The notes under the pieces were generated by a model. That model did not search any database. It was not told where the DNA came from and saw only the letters and a program-made list of their open reading frames with translations. The position numbers and the translations under genes are program-made. Shown piece after piece: positions 18,752-28,491 of a stretch of 64,000 bases of DNA (position 1 is the first letter of the stretch; each line of letters starts with the position of its first letter). The DNA is taken from NCBI GenBank assembly GCA_029203185.1, contig CP119310.1, positions 2,610,001-2,674,000 on the forward strand, read 5' to 3'. The DNA comes from Candidatus Chryseobacterium colombiense. Its GTDB lineage: Bacteria > Bacteroidota > Bacteroidia > Flavobacteriales > Weeksellaceae.

Positions 18752-19684
18752 ATGAAAACCATCAAAAAACTGATTCATTGTAAAAATGTCACAATAACAA
18801 AAAAATATTACAGGAATTTCCTTCTAGTATTATTTCTTTTGTGTGCTACCCATCACCTATCAGCAATTGCACCAAACTTTACTACTAAAAATATAAAGTT
18901 TCTAAGCGAAGGAGATATGCTTGCTGGAACAATTTTTAAACCGAAGCACATTTCTGCGGCCGTGGTAATAGTGCATGGATCCGGACAGGAAAAAAGAATG
19001 ACCGAATTTGCGACATTATTGGCTGAAAATGACATTGCGGTTCTAACCTATGACAAACGCGGTGTCGGAGAATCTGCAGGTATTTATGCAGGACCGGAAG
19101 TCGGAACCAATAATGTTGACGCCTCAAATCTTACTCTTTTATCTCTGGATGCTAGTGCTGCAGTAGATGTATTATTTAAAGATTTACCAAACAATAAAAT
19201 ACCAATAGGTTTAATTGGCGCAAGCCAGGCTGGATGGATAATTCCATTGACTGCCATGAAAAATAACAAAGTCAAATTCATGACTATATTCAGTGGTGCA
19301 TTGATAACGGTAAAGGAACAGCTTAGGTTTCAGTTTTACACTAACGGAAATTCAAATTTTTGGGCTACACATACCGAAGAAGATGCCCGAAACCACACCA
19401 TGAATGATCCAGACAAATATGAGTTTACAGATACTAATCCGTTAAATGCTCTTTCCAAATTATCAATTCCGGGATTATGGATTTTTGGCGGCAAAGACAT
19501 TCAGGTTCCTGTGAATTTATCAATTGAACATCTCAATACATTAATTTCCAAAGGTAAACATTATGAATACAAATTATTTCCAACATTAGGACATAATACC
19601 GCATTCTCAAACTCTAAAGAACCAATGAACACTGCTTTGGAATGGATGAAAAACATATCAATACTGAAAGTTAAAAAGCATTGA
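18752..19684 (+). CDS. Exported alpha/beta hydrolase
   Basis: This 310-residue protein has an N-terminal hydrophobic segment (YYRNFLLVLFLLCATHHLSAIA, about 20-41), an export signal preceded by an unusually long basic stretch. The alpha/beta hydrolase core has the oxyanion motif HGSGQ (75-79), nucleophile Ser158 in GASQAGW, a late acid in FGGKDIQVP and His in LGHNTAF. This matches the family of secreted dienelactone-hydrolase/BAAT-like esterases with a peptidase S9 fold. The true start could be later; no alternative is clearly better. It is monocistronic and ends at a bidirectional terminator. Confidence 0.85.
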   Translation: MKTIKKLIHCKNVTITKKYYRNFLLVLFLLCATHHLSAIAPNFTTKNIKFLSEGDMLAGTIFKPKHISAAVVIVHGSGQEKRMTEFATLLAENDIAVLTYDKRGVGESAGIYAGPEVGTNNVDASNLTLLSLDASAAVDVLFKDLPNNKIPIGLIGASQAGWIIPLTAMKNNKVKFMTIFSGALITVKEQLRFQFYTNGNSNFWATHTEEDARNHTMNDPDKYEFTDTNPLNALSKLSIPGLWIFGGKDIQVPVNLSIEHLNTLISKGKHYEYKLFPTLGHNTAFSNSKEPMNTALEWMKNISILKVKKH

Positions 19685-19723
19685 AAAAATAACTCTTACA
19701 TCAACATACAGCATCTAAAAACA

Positions 19724-19750
19724 AAAAGCACAGATTTAGTCTGTGCTTTT
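19724..19750. terminator. Bidirectional terminator between hydrolase and topA
   Basis: AAAAGCACAGA (19724-19734) pairs perfectly with TCTGTGCTTTT (19740-19750) around a 5-nt loop. A/T runs on both sides let it act on both convergent transcripts. Confidence 0.9.
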
Positions 19751-19753
19751 TAA

Positions 19754-22315
19754 TTATTTCTTTTTAGCAACTGTTTTCTTTGCTGTCGTTGCTTTTTTAG
19801 TCGTAGTCGTTTTCTTCGCTGCAGGTTTCTTTTTCTCTGCAAAAGCTTTCGGATCCTGATCGGTAATCCATTTTTTAACCTCATCAAGAGAAACGTCTTT
19901 CAACTCTTCACTCTCATATTTGGTATCATCCGCTTTTTTCGGAATTTTAAACATTGCTTTTCCGAACTTGATGAATGGCCCCCATCTTCCGTTTTCAATG
20001 GAGATTTTTTCTTTTTCCCACTGCTGGATATATCTGTTAGCTTCTTTTTCCAGTTTAGCATCAATCAGTTCATTGATATCGCTTTGAGAAAGATTTTCAA
20101 AATCATATCTCTTCGGAACATTGACAAAAATACTTTGGTATTTGATGAAAGGCCCGAATCTCCCCGTTCCTTTTGTTACAGGCTCCCCTTTGTATGTTGC
20201 AATCGGTGCATCTGCTACTTTCTTTTCATTGATGATTTCCTCCGCACGTTTCTGATCTACTGAAAGTGGATCTTCACCTTTCGGAATACTGATGTATGTT
20301 TCGCCCCACTTCACATAAGGTCCGAATCTTCCAACGCCAACCGAAACAGGCTGTCCGTCAACTTCATTTAAATCAAATGGAAGTCTGAATAATTCCAGTG
20401 CTTCTTCAAAAGTAATGGTTGCAATGTTTTGGCCCGCCATTAAGGATGCAAAGATTGGTTTTTCTTCATCATCCGTTTCTCCGATCTGGATCATCGCACC
20501 GAATCTTCCGATTCTCGCGTGAACATTTTTACCTGTTTTCGGATCAACACCTAAAAGTCGGTCTCCTGTTGCTCTTTCTGCATGTTCTTCTACATCTTCA
20601 ATTCTCGGATGGAATTTTGAGTAGAAATTCGTCATCATTTCTTTCCATTTCTGATCACCGTTGGCAATTTCATCGAAGCTTTCTTCTACTCTTGCCGTGA
20701 AACCGTAATCTAAAATTTCTTTAAAGTTATCTGTTAAGAAATCACTTACTACTTCTCCGGTGTCCGTTGGAACGAACTTATTTTTATCCCCACCGAATTT
20801 CTCTTCAAGGACTTCTTTTTTGATTTTATCTTTTGCCAAAGAAATTTTCACCACTTCTCTTGTCTGCGGTTCGATTTCTCTTTTGTCAACATATTCACGG
20901 TTTTGAATCGTCTGAATTGTCGGTGCATACGTAGATGGACGACCAATTCCTAATTCTTCTAGCTTTTTCACCAAACCTGCTTCTGTATATCTTGCGCTTG
21001 GTCTCGTAAATTTTTCGGTTGCTGTAATTTTTTTATATTCTAAAACTTCTCCAACGCTTACTTTCGGAAGTAATTTTTCGTTGTTTTCTTCATCATCATC
21101 TTCAGTTTTCACAATTCCGTAAGCTTTCAGGAAACCATCAAAAATGATTACTTCACCCTGTGCTTCAAAATGCTGGGGAAGTTTTGCATTTCCGATTTCA
21201 ATCACAGTCTTCTCAATTTTAGCATTGGCCATCTGAGAAGCCAGTGTTCTTCTATAAATTAACTGGTACAATCTGTTTAATTGAGCATCTCCGATACTTG
21301 TTACAGCAAAGTCTGTCGGACGAATTGCTTCGTGAGCTTCCTGTGCTGAAGCAGATTTTGTTGTGTAATTTCTTGGTGAAGAATATGCTGCTCCGTATTC
21401 TGAGGTGATTTGTTTTTTGGCACCTTCTATAGCCTCCTGAGAAAGGTTTACTGAGTCTGTTCTCATATAAGTAATGTATCCTTCCTCATACAGCCTTTGT
21501 GCAAGACGCATTGTATTGGTCACATTATATCCTAATCTTGAAGAAGCTTCCTGCTGCAAAGTAGAAGTTGTAAAGGGTGCAGAAGCAGAACGCGTTCCCG
21601 GTCTGGTTTCAACATTTAAAACTTTGAATTCAGCAGTTCTTGCCTGTTCTAAGAATTTTTCTGCATCTTCTTCTTTATCAAAATCTTTTTTAAGCTTTGC
21701 CGAAATTTCCTGTGCAGCTTTATTTAAGAAAATCCCATCCAGTTTAAAGCTTGCTTTGGGCACAAATTCACGGATTTCTTTTTCTCTTTCAACAATTAAT
21801 CTTACCGCAACTGATTGTACTCTTCCTGCTGACAATCCGGGTTTTACTTTTTTCCAAAGTACCGGAGACATTTCGAAACCTACGATTCTATCCAAAACCC
21901 TTCTTGCCTGTTGTGCATTTACCAGATTCTGATCTATATCTCTAGGATTTTCAATTGATTTTAGAATGGCATTTTTAGTAATTTCATGGAAAACGATTCT
22001 TTTTCTGTTTTCCGGCTTCAGTTTCAACTCTTCTGCCAAGTGCCATGCAATAGCCTCTCCTTCGCGGTCTTCATCGGAAGCCAGCCAAACCATTTCGGCT
22101 TTTTTCACAGCGGCTTTCAGTTCTGTTACCAACTTCTTTTTATCTGCAGAAACTTCGTAATCGGGACTGAAGGTAGCCAAGTCAATCCCCATTCCTTTTT
22201 TAGGTAAATCTCGGATATGTCCAAAACTGGATTTCACTTCGAAATCCTTACCTAAATACTTCTGAATAGTTTTTGCTTTTGCCGGTGATTCGACGATTAC
22301 TAAATTTTTCGACAT
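19754..22315 (-). CDS. topA: DNA topoisomerase I
   Basis: This type IA topoisomerase relaxes negative supercoils. The N-terminal TOPRIM domain starts VIVESPAKAKTIQKYLG and includes LASDEDREGEAIAWHL (79-94). The catalytic Tyr283 lies in EEGYITYMRTDS. Three C-terminal repeats replace zinc fingers (for example VGVGRFGPYVKWGE, GTGRFGPFIKYQ, ENGRWGPFIKFGK), and the Lys/Ala/Thr tail (TTTTKKATTAKK) should bind DNA. I start at the Met at 22315 (853 residues). The earlier Met at 22333 lies inside a TACTTTTG -7 box (22339-22332). Confidence 0.96.
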   Translation of the reverse strand: MSKNLVIVESPAKAKTIQKYLGKDFEVKSSFGHIRDLPKKGMGIDLATFSPDYEVSADKKKLVTELKAAVKKAEMVWLASDEDREGEAIAWHLAEELKLKPENRKRIVFHEITKNAILKSIENPRDIDQNLVNAQQARRVLDRIVGFEMSPVLWKKVKPGLSAGRVQSVAVRLIVEREKEIREFVPKASFKLDGIFLNKAAQEISAKLKKDFDKEEDAEKFLEQARTAEFKVLNVETRPGTRSASAPFTTSTLQQEASSRLGYNVTNTMRLAQRLYEEGYITYMRTDSVNLSQEAIEGAKKQITSEYGAAYSSPRNYTTKSASAQEAHEAIRPTDFAVTSIGDAQLNRLYQLIYRRTLASQMANAKIEKTVIEIGNAKLPQHFEAQGEVIIFDGFLKAYGIVKTEDDDEENNEKLLPKVSVGEVLEYKKITATEKFTRPSARYTEAGLVKKLEELGIGRPSTYAPTIQTIQNREYVDKREIEPQTREVVKISLAKDKIKKEVLEEKFGGDKNKFVPTDTGEVVSDFLTDNFKEILDYGFTARVEESFDEIANGDQKWKEMMTNFYSKFHPRIEDVEEHAERATGDRLLGVDPKTGKNVHARIGRFGAMIQIGETDDEEKPIFASLMAGQNIATITFEEALELFRLPFDLNEVDGQPVSVGVGRFGPYVKWGETYISIPKGEDPLSVDQKRAEEIINEKKVADAPIATYKGEPVTKGTGRFGPFIKYQSIFVNVPKRYDFENLSQSDINELIDAKLEKEANRYIQQWEKEKISIENGRWGPFIKFGKAMFKIPKKADDTKYESEELKDVSLDEVKKWITDQDPKAFAEKKKPAAKKTTTTKKATTAKKTVAKKK

Positions 22316-22331
22316 TCTAAAAATTTTTTGC

Positions 22332-22339
22332 AAAAGTAA
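22332..22339 (-). promoter_or_regulatory. Probable -7 element of topA
   Basis: TACTTTTG on the minus strand matches the Bacteroidota -7 consensus, about 17 bp upstream of the chosen topA start. No convincing -33 TTG was found. It decides the topA start against the Met at 22333. Confidence 0.5.
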
Positions 22340-22363
22340 AGCTTTTTTATTATATAGGTCTGC

Positions 22364-23518
22364 TTAGAGCATTTTATTTAACAAATCCATTGGTGCTATA
22401 CATATCCTGTAGAACAACCCTTCGAATGTAAAACCTCTTCCCGACATCTCTACCCGATAAATGAGTGAGAGAATTATAATAAGCAGCGTTACGTAAAATT
22501 TTTTATTTATAATTATTGTTTCTGAACTATATGCTGAGTTCGTTTTTTTCAGTAACAGACCAAAAAGAATGATGATAAACATCATATGGATATACATCCA
22601 TCTTCCCCAATCAATTGCCAGATAAAAAAGAGGCAGGGAAAATAAAAAAGCTCCTATCAGGAGAATGGATATTATTTTTCTTTCTGTTAAATATTTCAGG
22701 TAAAATGCAATATGAAAAATGCTTATTCCTAAACTTAAAAAATACAGTTTATATTCATTAAAGTGCTGTATGATATACTGCCTTTCATTTATATTCCAAA
22801 AAAATATTCCTCTGGTAAATATAACTCCTCTTTCTTTTAAAATATTCAGCGATTGTCCCTCATTGATTTGTTTTCCGAAAAGCATAAGTAAAACGGCCGG
22901 AATAAATACAGCAAGAATATATTTCAAATATCTTTCAAGTTCTATCTTTCCCGTTTTTAAGTATAGTGTTATCAGAAAATACGGGATAAAAAACAAGGTA
23001 ACTTCATGAAATAGGGTAGATACAAAAAGAGCTATAGAAAATCCCCACTCCCGGATTCTGGTAAGCTTGTTATTATCTATTAAGTAGACAAAGAATGCAA
23101 ATAAAAAGAATACAATAAATTCTTTTTTTCCAACATAATCGACACAGTTCAGCAAGCCGACAAAACCTATTGAAGAAAGCAATAAAGAGAGATATAGAAA
23201 GGTAGCTTCTTTATATTGTATGATTTTAAAATAGTAATAAAAAAACAACGAGATGATGATCACCTGAAAAATATAGACTAAAATATTCAGCTTCACTCCC
23301 GTCATATCCTGTACAAGGAAAAAGAAACTTCCGGACAGACCTCTTCTTTTAAAACCTCCATCCTGATAATTTACCAGCCAGTCTCCTAAAATATAGCCAT
23401 CTGACCGGACATTATGCAAAAAGGTAAAGGCAAGCGTATAAATTGCGGTTATTACAATGAGAAAATAAATAAAATTCTTACTGTTGAAACGAGAGATCAT
23501 TTTTTCTAACACGGTCAT
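22364..23518 (-). CDS. Polytopic membrane protein, polymerase-like, unknown
   Basis: This 384-residue protein has about ten hydrophobic helices and short polar loops. One loop contains VRSDGYILGDWLVNYQDGGFKRRGLSGS (residues 34-61 in part), which is distinctive. The overall layout resembles EpsG/Wzy-type or PMT-like envelope enzymes, but I see no signature motif, so no function is given. A similar layout occurs in the two membrane proteins at 27352-29480, suggesting a local set. A TACTTTTG box (23596-23589) lies about 70 bp upstream. Confidence 0.75.
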   Translation of the reverse strand: MTVLEKMISRFNSKNFIYFLIVITAIYTLAFTFLHNVRSDGYILGDWLVNYQDGGFKRRGLSGSFFFLVQDMTGVKLNILVYIFQVIIISLFFYYYFKIIQYKEATFLYLSLLLSSIGFVGLLNCVDYVGKKEFIVFFLFAFFVYLIDNNKLTRIREWGFSIALFVSTLFHEVTLFFIPYFLITLYLKTGKIELERYLKYILAVFIPAVLLMLFGKQINEGQSLNILKERGVIFTRGIFFWNINERQYIIQHFNEYKLYFLSLGISIFHIAFYLKYLTERKIISILLIGAFLFSLPLFYLAIDWGRWMYIHMMFIIILFGLLLKKTNSAYSSETIIINKKFYVTLLIIILSLIYRVEMSGRGFTFEGLFYRICIAPMDLLNKML

Positions 23519-23656
23519 TACTTAGGGAATTTCCACAAAAAAAAGAAACATACAGAATTTTATTTTTTAATCATACATTCCTTTCAATCAAAAGTATGAA
23601 TTTAAAAACATTTTAATACTATATGTTTCCTCCTAAATAGATGAGATGTTAAAAAA

Positions 23657-26600
23657 CTATCGTTTAATAATTTTCGTTACTGTTTCGTAATTATTGATTT
23701 TAACTAAATACACTCCAACAGGAAGAGCGGAAAGATCAGCCTGGTTATTTTTAAACTGCCCCGCCAAAACAAGTTGTCCGGCAGCATTAAATATCTGAAA
23801 TTGATACAGTTTACCTGCAACTCCTTTTACATATAAGCTATTACGAACAGGATTTGGATATAAAACAAGTGTATCCTCTTCTTTATCCAGATTAGTTGTT
23901 GCTAAATTCCCGGAAGAGCCACCCACTCCAACAGTTACCATATTTTTAGGTATTACTCCCAGTTCCTCGCCATTCTGATCAAATTTCATTTTTACGCATC
24001 TGCAATTCATTCCAAAGTAAGGATCATTATTATCATGAAAAGCAATCATTCGGTTTGCAGTTGATGCGGCATCAAAAAGAATATTAACGGGTCTTCCGAT
24101 ATAATTGGAAGTAAGCGCATCTGTCCATACTCCGGGATACTGAAAATTGTTTACATTAAATGTTCCCTGAGCAGTTTGATTGGCCGTTACGCTTCTAAAG
24201 CCTCTAGAACCCGAGTTGGGATAATTGCCAACCTGATAGCTGGCATCATTATACATGTAGCCTATCGTGGTAGAAGTACTGTTTCGAACCCTGGTTCCTA
24301 AATAATCACTAGCAACACTATAGCTTGTTGCTACGTTCTTATCTTTTTTATACCAAGGAGAGATTCCAAAATCTTTATTACTCACTATTGTAACACCTGT
24401 CAAATCAGGAATTCTCCACCCCGCAGGACACGGATCAAAAGGAGATTTTTTACCACCTCTTCCCCATCTATCCGCAGCAAGATTAGGTTCTGTTGCAAGC
24501 CAGTCTGTTCCGTTGGTATAATTGGGAACAGAAGAATTATAGGAAGCAAAGCTACTTGGTATCATATATACCATAGGATGTCCTACCGCATAAGAAATTA
24601 CTTTTGCAATTTTTTGCGAAGGCCTGTCTGTAGATAAAACATTTGCATTTGAGGCATTCGAATAAGTAGTATAAGGAACAATATAGTTACCGGCAAGATC
24701 ATTATACACTGCCGGAGTAAGCGTAGTATAAGCAACAGTCCCATTGCTCGAAACACTACCTAAAAACACATTATAACCTGATCTGTTATCAGCATTTTGA
24801 AATGATGGAATAGGATCTTTTCTTCCCCATTGATACTGCAAACCTGTCGATGCACGAATTTTTGCGAGTTCAGCAGCAGTCGGAGTCAAAGGATCGGCAA
24901 CCTGAGGAAAAGCATCAGTAGCTCCCAAGTTCCTGTCCATGAATTCTGTTTTTAAAATATCTCCTTTAGGAATATAATTCACATAATTAGTTGCTGTAGC
25001 GTCTGGCAATTCAGTTGTATAATTATAACTGCTTACATCCGTATCCGTCACCCAAATATGCCATGACCAGTACACAGGATTTGTAATACTTCCGTTATGC
25101 AAAGTTATAACCGCATTACCGCTCTGGTTCGGATTGATATTGACAACAATCTTGGAATTACCTAATACCGCAACTGATCCCGGAGATGGGTTTGTTACAG
25201 TTACTGTATTTATTAAAGATGTATTGGTTGTCCAAAGAACATTCGCTTTTAAACTATTAAAGTTCACGGCATTTAAAATTGCTTCATTTCCCAGCAACTG
25301 ACTTTGTACAGAAAATGCCTTACTTACAGGAATTTCAACAGTAGATAAAGTATTAGATTTTACTATCTGATACGTATTGGGATTATTTAAACCCTCAACA
25401 TATTCTACTGGTGCGCTGAAATATTCAGTTGGAAAGTCATAATCATCAATGACGTATAATGGATCTTTTAAACATCTGCAGGCATTCGCATCTGATGTTT
25501 TCACCGCAGATGTCGGCATATACCAATACCTCCCTTTAATATTAGGCTTGGAAGGATCCGGTACATCAGTCTGATATTGATCTGAGATCATAAACATCGA
25601 TCTTGCACCTACTGCAGGAGTAGTATCAAAATGTCTCGCCATCGTAGCCGTCCACAATCCCATATGATGCTGATCTGTATACTGACCCGCTTGGGAATCT
25701 ATGGTTAATTGGCCGGTTCCGGGGAAAATCCCCATATTCATTCCTCCTACATTAGAAAAATCAAAACCTACATTAGGATATACTTTTACTCCTTGTAAAA
25801 ATGAAGGTACATTGGTATTATTTGGCTTGATGATATGATATCCGTTAGATTCAAATACATCCTTTCCTAAACTGGTTTGTACTCCAAAAGGAGAAAAATC
25901 TATACGAATATCGTCTACATAAGACGCCGAACCTAAATTCGCGGTTAACATAGAAGGAATTCTCCATCCATTCGGGCAAGGATCAAACGACGACTTGTCT
26001 TTGTATACCGCTGCATTATCAGGATTATTATAATCTGTTATGATTTTCCCTTCGGAATTGTCTGACCATAAATTAAGCTCAGACAATTTATTATCAGTTA
26101 GTGTAGAGGACTTTCCAAACCAATTCACCATCAAATTTGTATTGTTATTGTAATACGCAGGTCCCGAATTATCGTCCTTGTTTACATAAATTAAGCTTAA
26201 AGGATTTTTTACAGCAAGCTGGATATTATTGTTAACCGTAGCATTTGAAAGCAGTACAAATTGTCGTAGATTATCGAAGTTCGTTGCATTATCAAAATTT
26301 TTTGCCGCTCTGTGTCGAATCCTCCCTATTGTACCCGAAACTTCATAAAAATCTCCACCTTTCATTACCAAAGGAGGAATAGGATCTTTTCTTCCCCACT
26401 GATAAAGCAATCCTCCATTTCTATTCCATTCTGTTCCTGTGATAGAATTACTGACAGCTCCTAAATTCCGGTCCATCCACTTCCATTCTGAATCCGGAAT
26501 TACTTCCACAGTTCCGTCATTCCTCTTTCTTTTAACTCCCGGAAAGCTTTTATAGGTTGATCCGTTACCAGGATCTTCCGTAACCCAAACGTGCCAAGAC

Positions 26601-27130
26601 CAGAAAATCACTCCATTTACCCTAAACGCAATCACAGCGTTACCTTCTTTCGATTTATTAATGGGAATTTTGATCTTCGCATCTTCTCCAGCCCCAACTA
26701 TTTCAAGACTGTAATTCGTATTGGCTTTGATCAGACCGTGAACATCTTCCCACAAAACATCTGCAGTAACAGTACCGGAAGGCACACCAGATGTACCAAA
26801 AAAAGAATTAGTCTGCCAGATTGCATATGCTTTTTTTACTGGAATATAAATCCCCCCATAAGAAGAATTCGGATCAAAAACATAACTATTGGGTGCTTTT
26901 GTCCAATCTTTCAATAAAGTCTTGGAATATTGATTGTTTTGTTTTGTTGAAACTCCTGTTTTATAATCACCCTCCTTTGAAATTCTCAATTTTAAGGAGT
27001 CATTTTTCATAGTAGAAAAACCAAAAACAGGAATCAAAAACATCGCGAATAAGGCTGCCAGCCGAATAAGCTTATTATTTCTCAAACTTATTATTCTCAA
27101 AAAAGTGAATTTTACAAGTTCTAAAATCAT
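23657..27130 (-). CDS. Large T9SS-secreted protein with duplicated FISUMP-like domains
   Basis: This 1157-residue exported protein ends in a type A type IX sorting domain: LVLYPNPVRNSLYVKG, then FQIFNAAGQLV and LPVGVYLVKI...KIIKR. An N-terminal hydrophobic segment (LAALFAMFLIPVFGF) serves as the signal. The body contains two related halves (about 55-560 and 590-1090). Each has a WSWHVWVTEDP/WSWHIWVTDTD block, a WMDRNLGA/FMDRNLGA block, YQWGRKDPIP and DPCPNGWRIP/DPCPAGWRIP. These match the Fibrobacter succinogenes major-paralogous (FISUMP) type of cell-surface domain. The ligand is unknown. A full promoter match lies about 100 bp upstream. Confidence 0.88.
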   Translation of the reverse strand: MILELVKFTFLRIISLRNNKLIRLAALFAMFLIPVFGFSTMKNDSLKLRISKEGDYKTGVSTKQNNQYSKTLLKDWTKAPNSYVFDPNSSYGGIYIPVKKAYAIWQTNSFFGTSGVPSGTVTADVLWEDVHGLIKANTNYSLEIVGAGEDAKIKIPINKSKEGNAVIAFRVNGVIFWSWHVWVTEDPGNGSTYKSFPGVKRKRNDGTVEVIPDSEWKWMDRNLGAVSNSITGTEWNRNGGLLYQWGRKDPIPPLVMKGGDFYEVSGTIGRIRHRAAKNFDNATNFDNLRQFVLLSNATVNNNIQLAVKNPLSLIYVNKDDNSGPAYYNNNTNLMVNWFGKSSTLTDNKLSELNLWSDNSEGKIITDYNNPDNAAVYKDKSSFDPCPNGWRIPSMLTANLGSASYVDDIRIDFSPFGVQTSLGKDVFESNGYHIIKPNNTNVPSFLQGVKVYPNVGFDFSNVGGMNMGIFPGTGQLTIDSQAGQYTDQHHMGLWTATMARHFDTTPAVGARSMFMISDQYQTDVPDPSKPNIKGRYWYMPTSAVKTSDANACRCLKDPLYVIDDYDFPTEYFSAPVEYVEGLNNPNTYQIVKSNTLSTVEIPVSKAFSVQSQLLGNEAILNAVNFNSLKANVLWTTNTSLINTVTVTNPSPGSVAVLGNSKIVVNINPNQSGNAVITLHNGSITNPVYWSWHIWVTDTDVSSYNYTTELPDATATNYVNYIPKGDILKTEFMDRNLGATDAFPQVADPLTPTAAELAKIRASTGLQYQWGRKDPIPSFQNADNRSGYNVFLGSVSSNGTVAYTTLTPAVYNDLAGNYIVPYTTYSNASNANVLSTDRPSQKIAKVISYAVGHPMVYMIPSSFASYNSSVPNYTNGTDWLATEPNLAADRWGRGGKKSPFDPCPAGWRIPDLTGVTIVSNKDFGISPWYKKDKNVATSYSVASDYLGTRVRNSTSTTIGYMYNDASYQVGNYPNSGSRGFRSVTANQTAQGTFNVNNFQYPGVWTDALTSNYIGRPVNILFDAASTANRMIAFHDNNDPYFGMNCRCVKMKFDQNGEELGVIPKNMVTVGVGGSSGNLATTNLDKEEDTLVLYPNPVRNSLYVKGVAGKLYQFQIFNAAGQLVLAGQFKNNQADLSALPVGVYLVKINNYETVTKIIKR

Positions 27131-27233
27131 ATATGGTAAAAATTATTAATAATTAAAATTTAATATATTTAATTTGAACAAAAACTAAACATATACATTT
27201 ACTAATAAATTATTCACCACCCATGTTTGAATG

Positions 27234-27263
27234 CAAAAATATAATAATATTACACAGAAACAA
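27234..27263 (-). promoter_or_regulatory. Promoter of the T9SS protein gene
   Basis: On the minus strand TTG (27263-27261), a 19-nt spacer and TATTTTTG (27241-27234) form a full match. It implies a 5' leader of roughly 100 nt before the start at 27130. Confidence 0.65.
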
Positions 27264-27300
27264 TTAATTTAAGATTAATTTTAATCCAAACAGACAAAAC

Positions 27301-27326
27301 GAAAAAAGCGATACATTACGTATCGC
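27301..27326 (-). terminator. Terminator after the EpsG-like operon
   Basis: GCGATAC (27308-27314) pairs with GTATCGC (27320-27326). The minus-strand transcript then enters a run of T (27307-27302). Confidence 0.85.
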
Positions 27327-27351
27327 CCTATTTAAAGCAAAAAGCGCAGAT

Positions 27352-28491
27352 TTATGGTAGAAGATGATTTTTATACAGTTCAATCGTAAATCTTCCGTTT
27401 ACAATATTTTTAAAACTCGAGAAAACGACAAAATTGAACATAACCAAAGCGATTATAAAAGTATAAATTGTTTTTTTAGTGTTCTCAGAAGCCACGTACA
27501 TTGCATTCGGAATGATGATATAGGAGAATCCAATAAATGCACCCGCCAAACGAGAAGAAAAAATAGGGTTATTTCTAAAAATAAAGTAAAAACAGATCCC
27601 AATAACGGCATAATTCCTGTGATATTCATAGTAGGGAAAACTCTCTTTCATTTTTGTGTCGAAAAAGAAAAGGAAAAAGGTAAGAATTCCCATCATGACC
27701 TCAGGAATTCCGAATCCTCCGTTAAGCCTCTGTACTGTTTCATCAATATATCCGTTAAAACCCTCTACCAATTCACTTTGAGAAGCAATACTCGTCAAGA
27801 AATCTCCGAAAACACGATAGACTTCAAAAGGAGATAGGATTACAGAACCAACTATAAGAATGAGCATCCAGGTCTTATTGAGAGGTACACGAACCAACCA
27901 ATACATGGGTAAGAAAATATAACAGACATTGTGAATACCGGCACCTATATAAATAAACAGAAGGTAATAAAACAGCTTCCTCTGTTTAATAAATTTAATG
28001 GCAAAATAGACTATAAACGATCCCAAACACTGCCTAATCTGTCCGCTTTCCCCAATAAAAAAACCGGGAATAAACATAAACAACATGAAGGTGAACGGAT
28101 AAAAAGTATTATCCTCAACATATTCTACTTTAAAAAAGATCGTGAATATGGCAATCACGAAGGTAAGCATGTAAAAAGGTGCATTGAAAACATTAAGCAT
28201 AATCTTATTGATCAATACAAAAAGCCATTCCAGCTCCATAGGTTGCGGCCCATCCAGATTAAGAGCCTTCATAAATATGCTTATATAATCTTTTGTTCCC
28301 GAATAAATATATATTCCCCGGTAACTTCCATAATCCGGTCCTACCTGATCTCTAAGCCCCGCGACAATAATAAGATAACCCCCTAAAAACCAAAGCCATT
28401 TCTTATCAACCCTCTTGGAAAAAACTTCCTGAAAGCTGAAGATCATCATGTAAATAATAGCAATAAGATAATATGGATGCAGGATACTCAT
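27352..28491 (-). CDS. EpsG-family membrane protein
   Basis: This 379-residue protein has about ten membrane helices and the EpsG-type N-terminal motif GLRDQVGPDYGSYRGIY near residues 45-61. A second loop contains GESGQIRQCLGSFIVYFA. EpsG/Wzy-like proteins are proposed polymerases or transporters in exopolysaccharide assembly. Its start overlaps the end of the next membrane-protein gene by 4 bp (28488-28491), so the two are translationally coupled. A rho-independent terminator follows. The polymerase role is family inference. Confidence 0.85.
   Translation of the reverse strand: MSILHPYYLIAIIYMMIFSFQEVFSKRVDKKWLWFLGGYLIIVAGLRDQVGPDYGSYRGIYIYSGTKDYISIFMKALNLDGPQPMELEWLFVLINKIMLNVFNAPFYMLTFVIAIFTIFFKVEYVEDNTFYPFTFMLFMFIPGFFIGESGQIRQCLGSFIVYFAIKFIKQRKLFYYLLFIYIGAGIHNVCYIFLPMYWLVRVPLNKTWMLILIVGSVILSPFEVYRVFGDFLTSIASQSELVEGFNGYIDETVQRLNGGFGIPEVMMGILTFFLFFFDTKMKESFPYYEYHRNYAVIGICFYFIFRNNPIFSSRLAGAFIGFSYIIIPNAMYVASENTKKTIYTFIIALVMFNFVVFSSFKNIVNGRFTIELYKNHLLP

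Noticed and set aside
22316..22333. Upstream Met for topA
   Set aside because: It falls within a probable -7 promoter element, and family members start at MSKNLVIVES.
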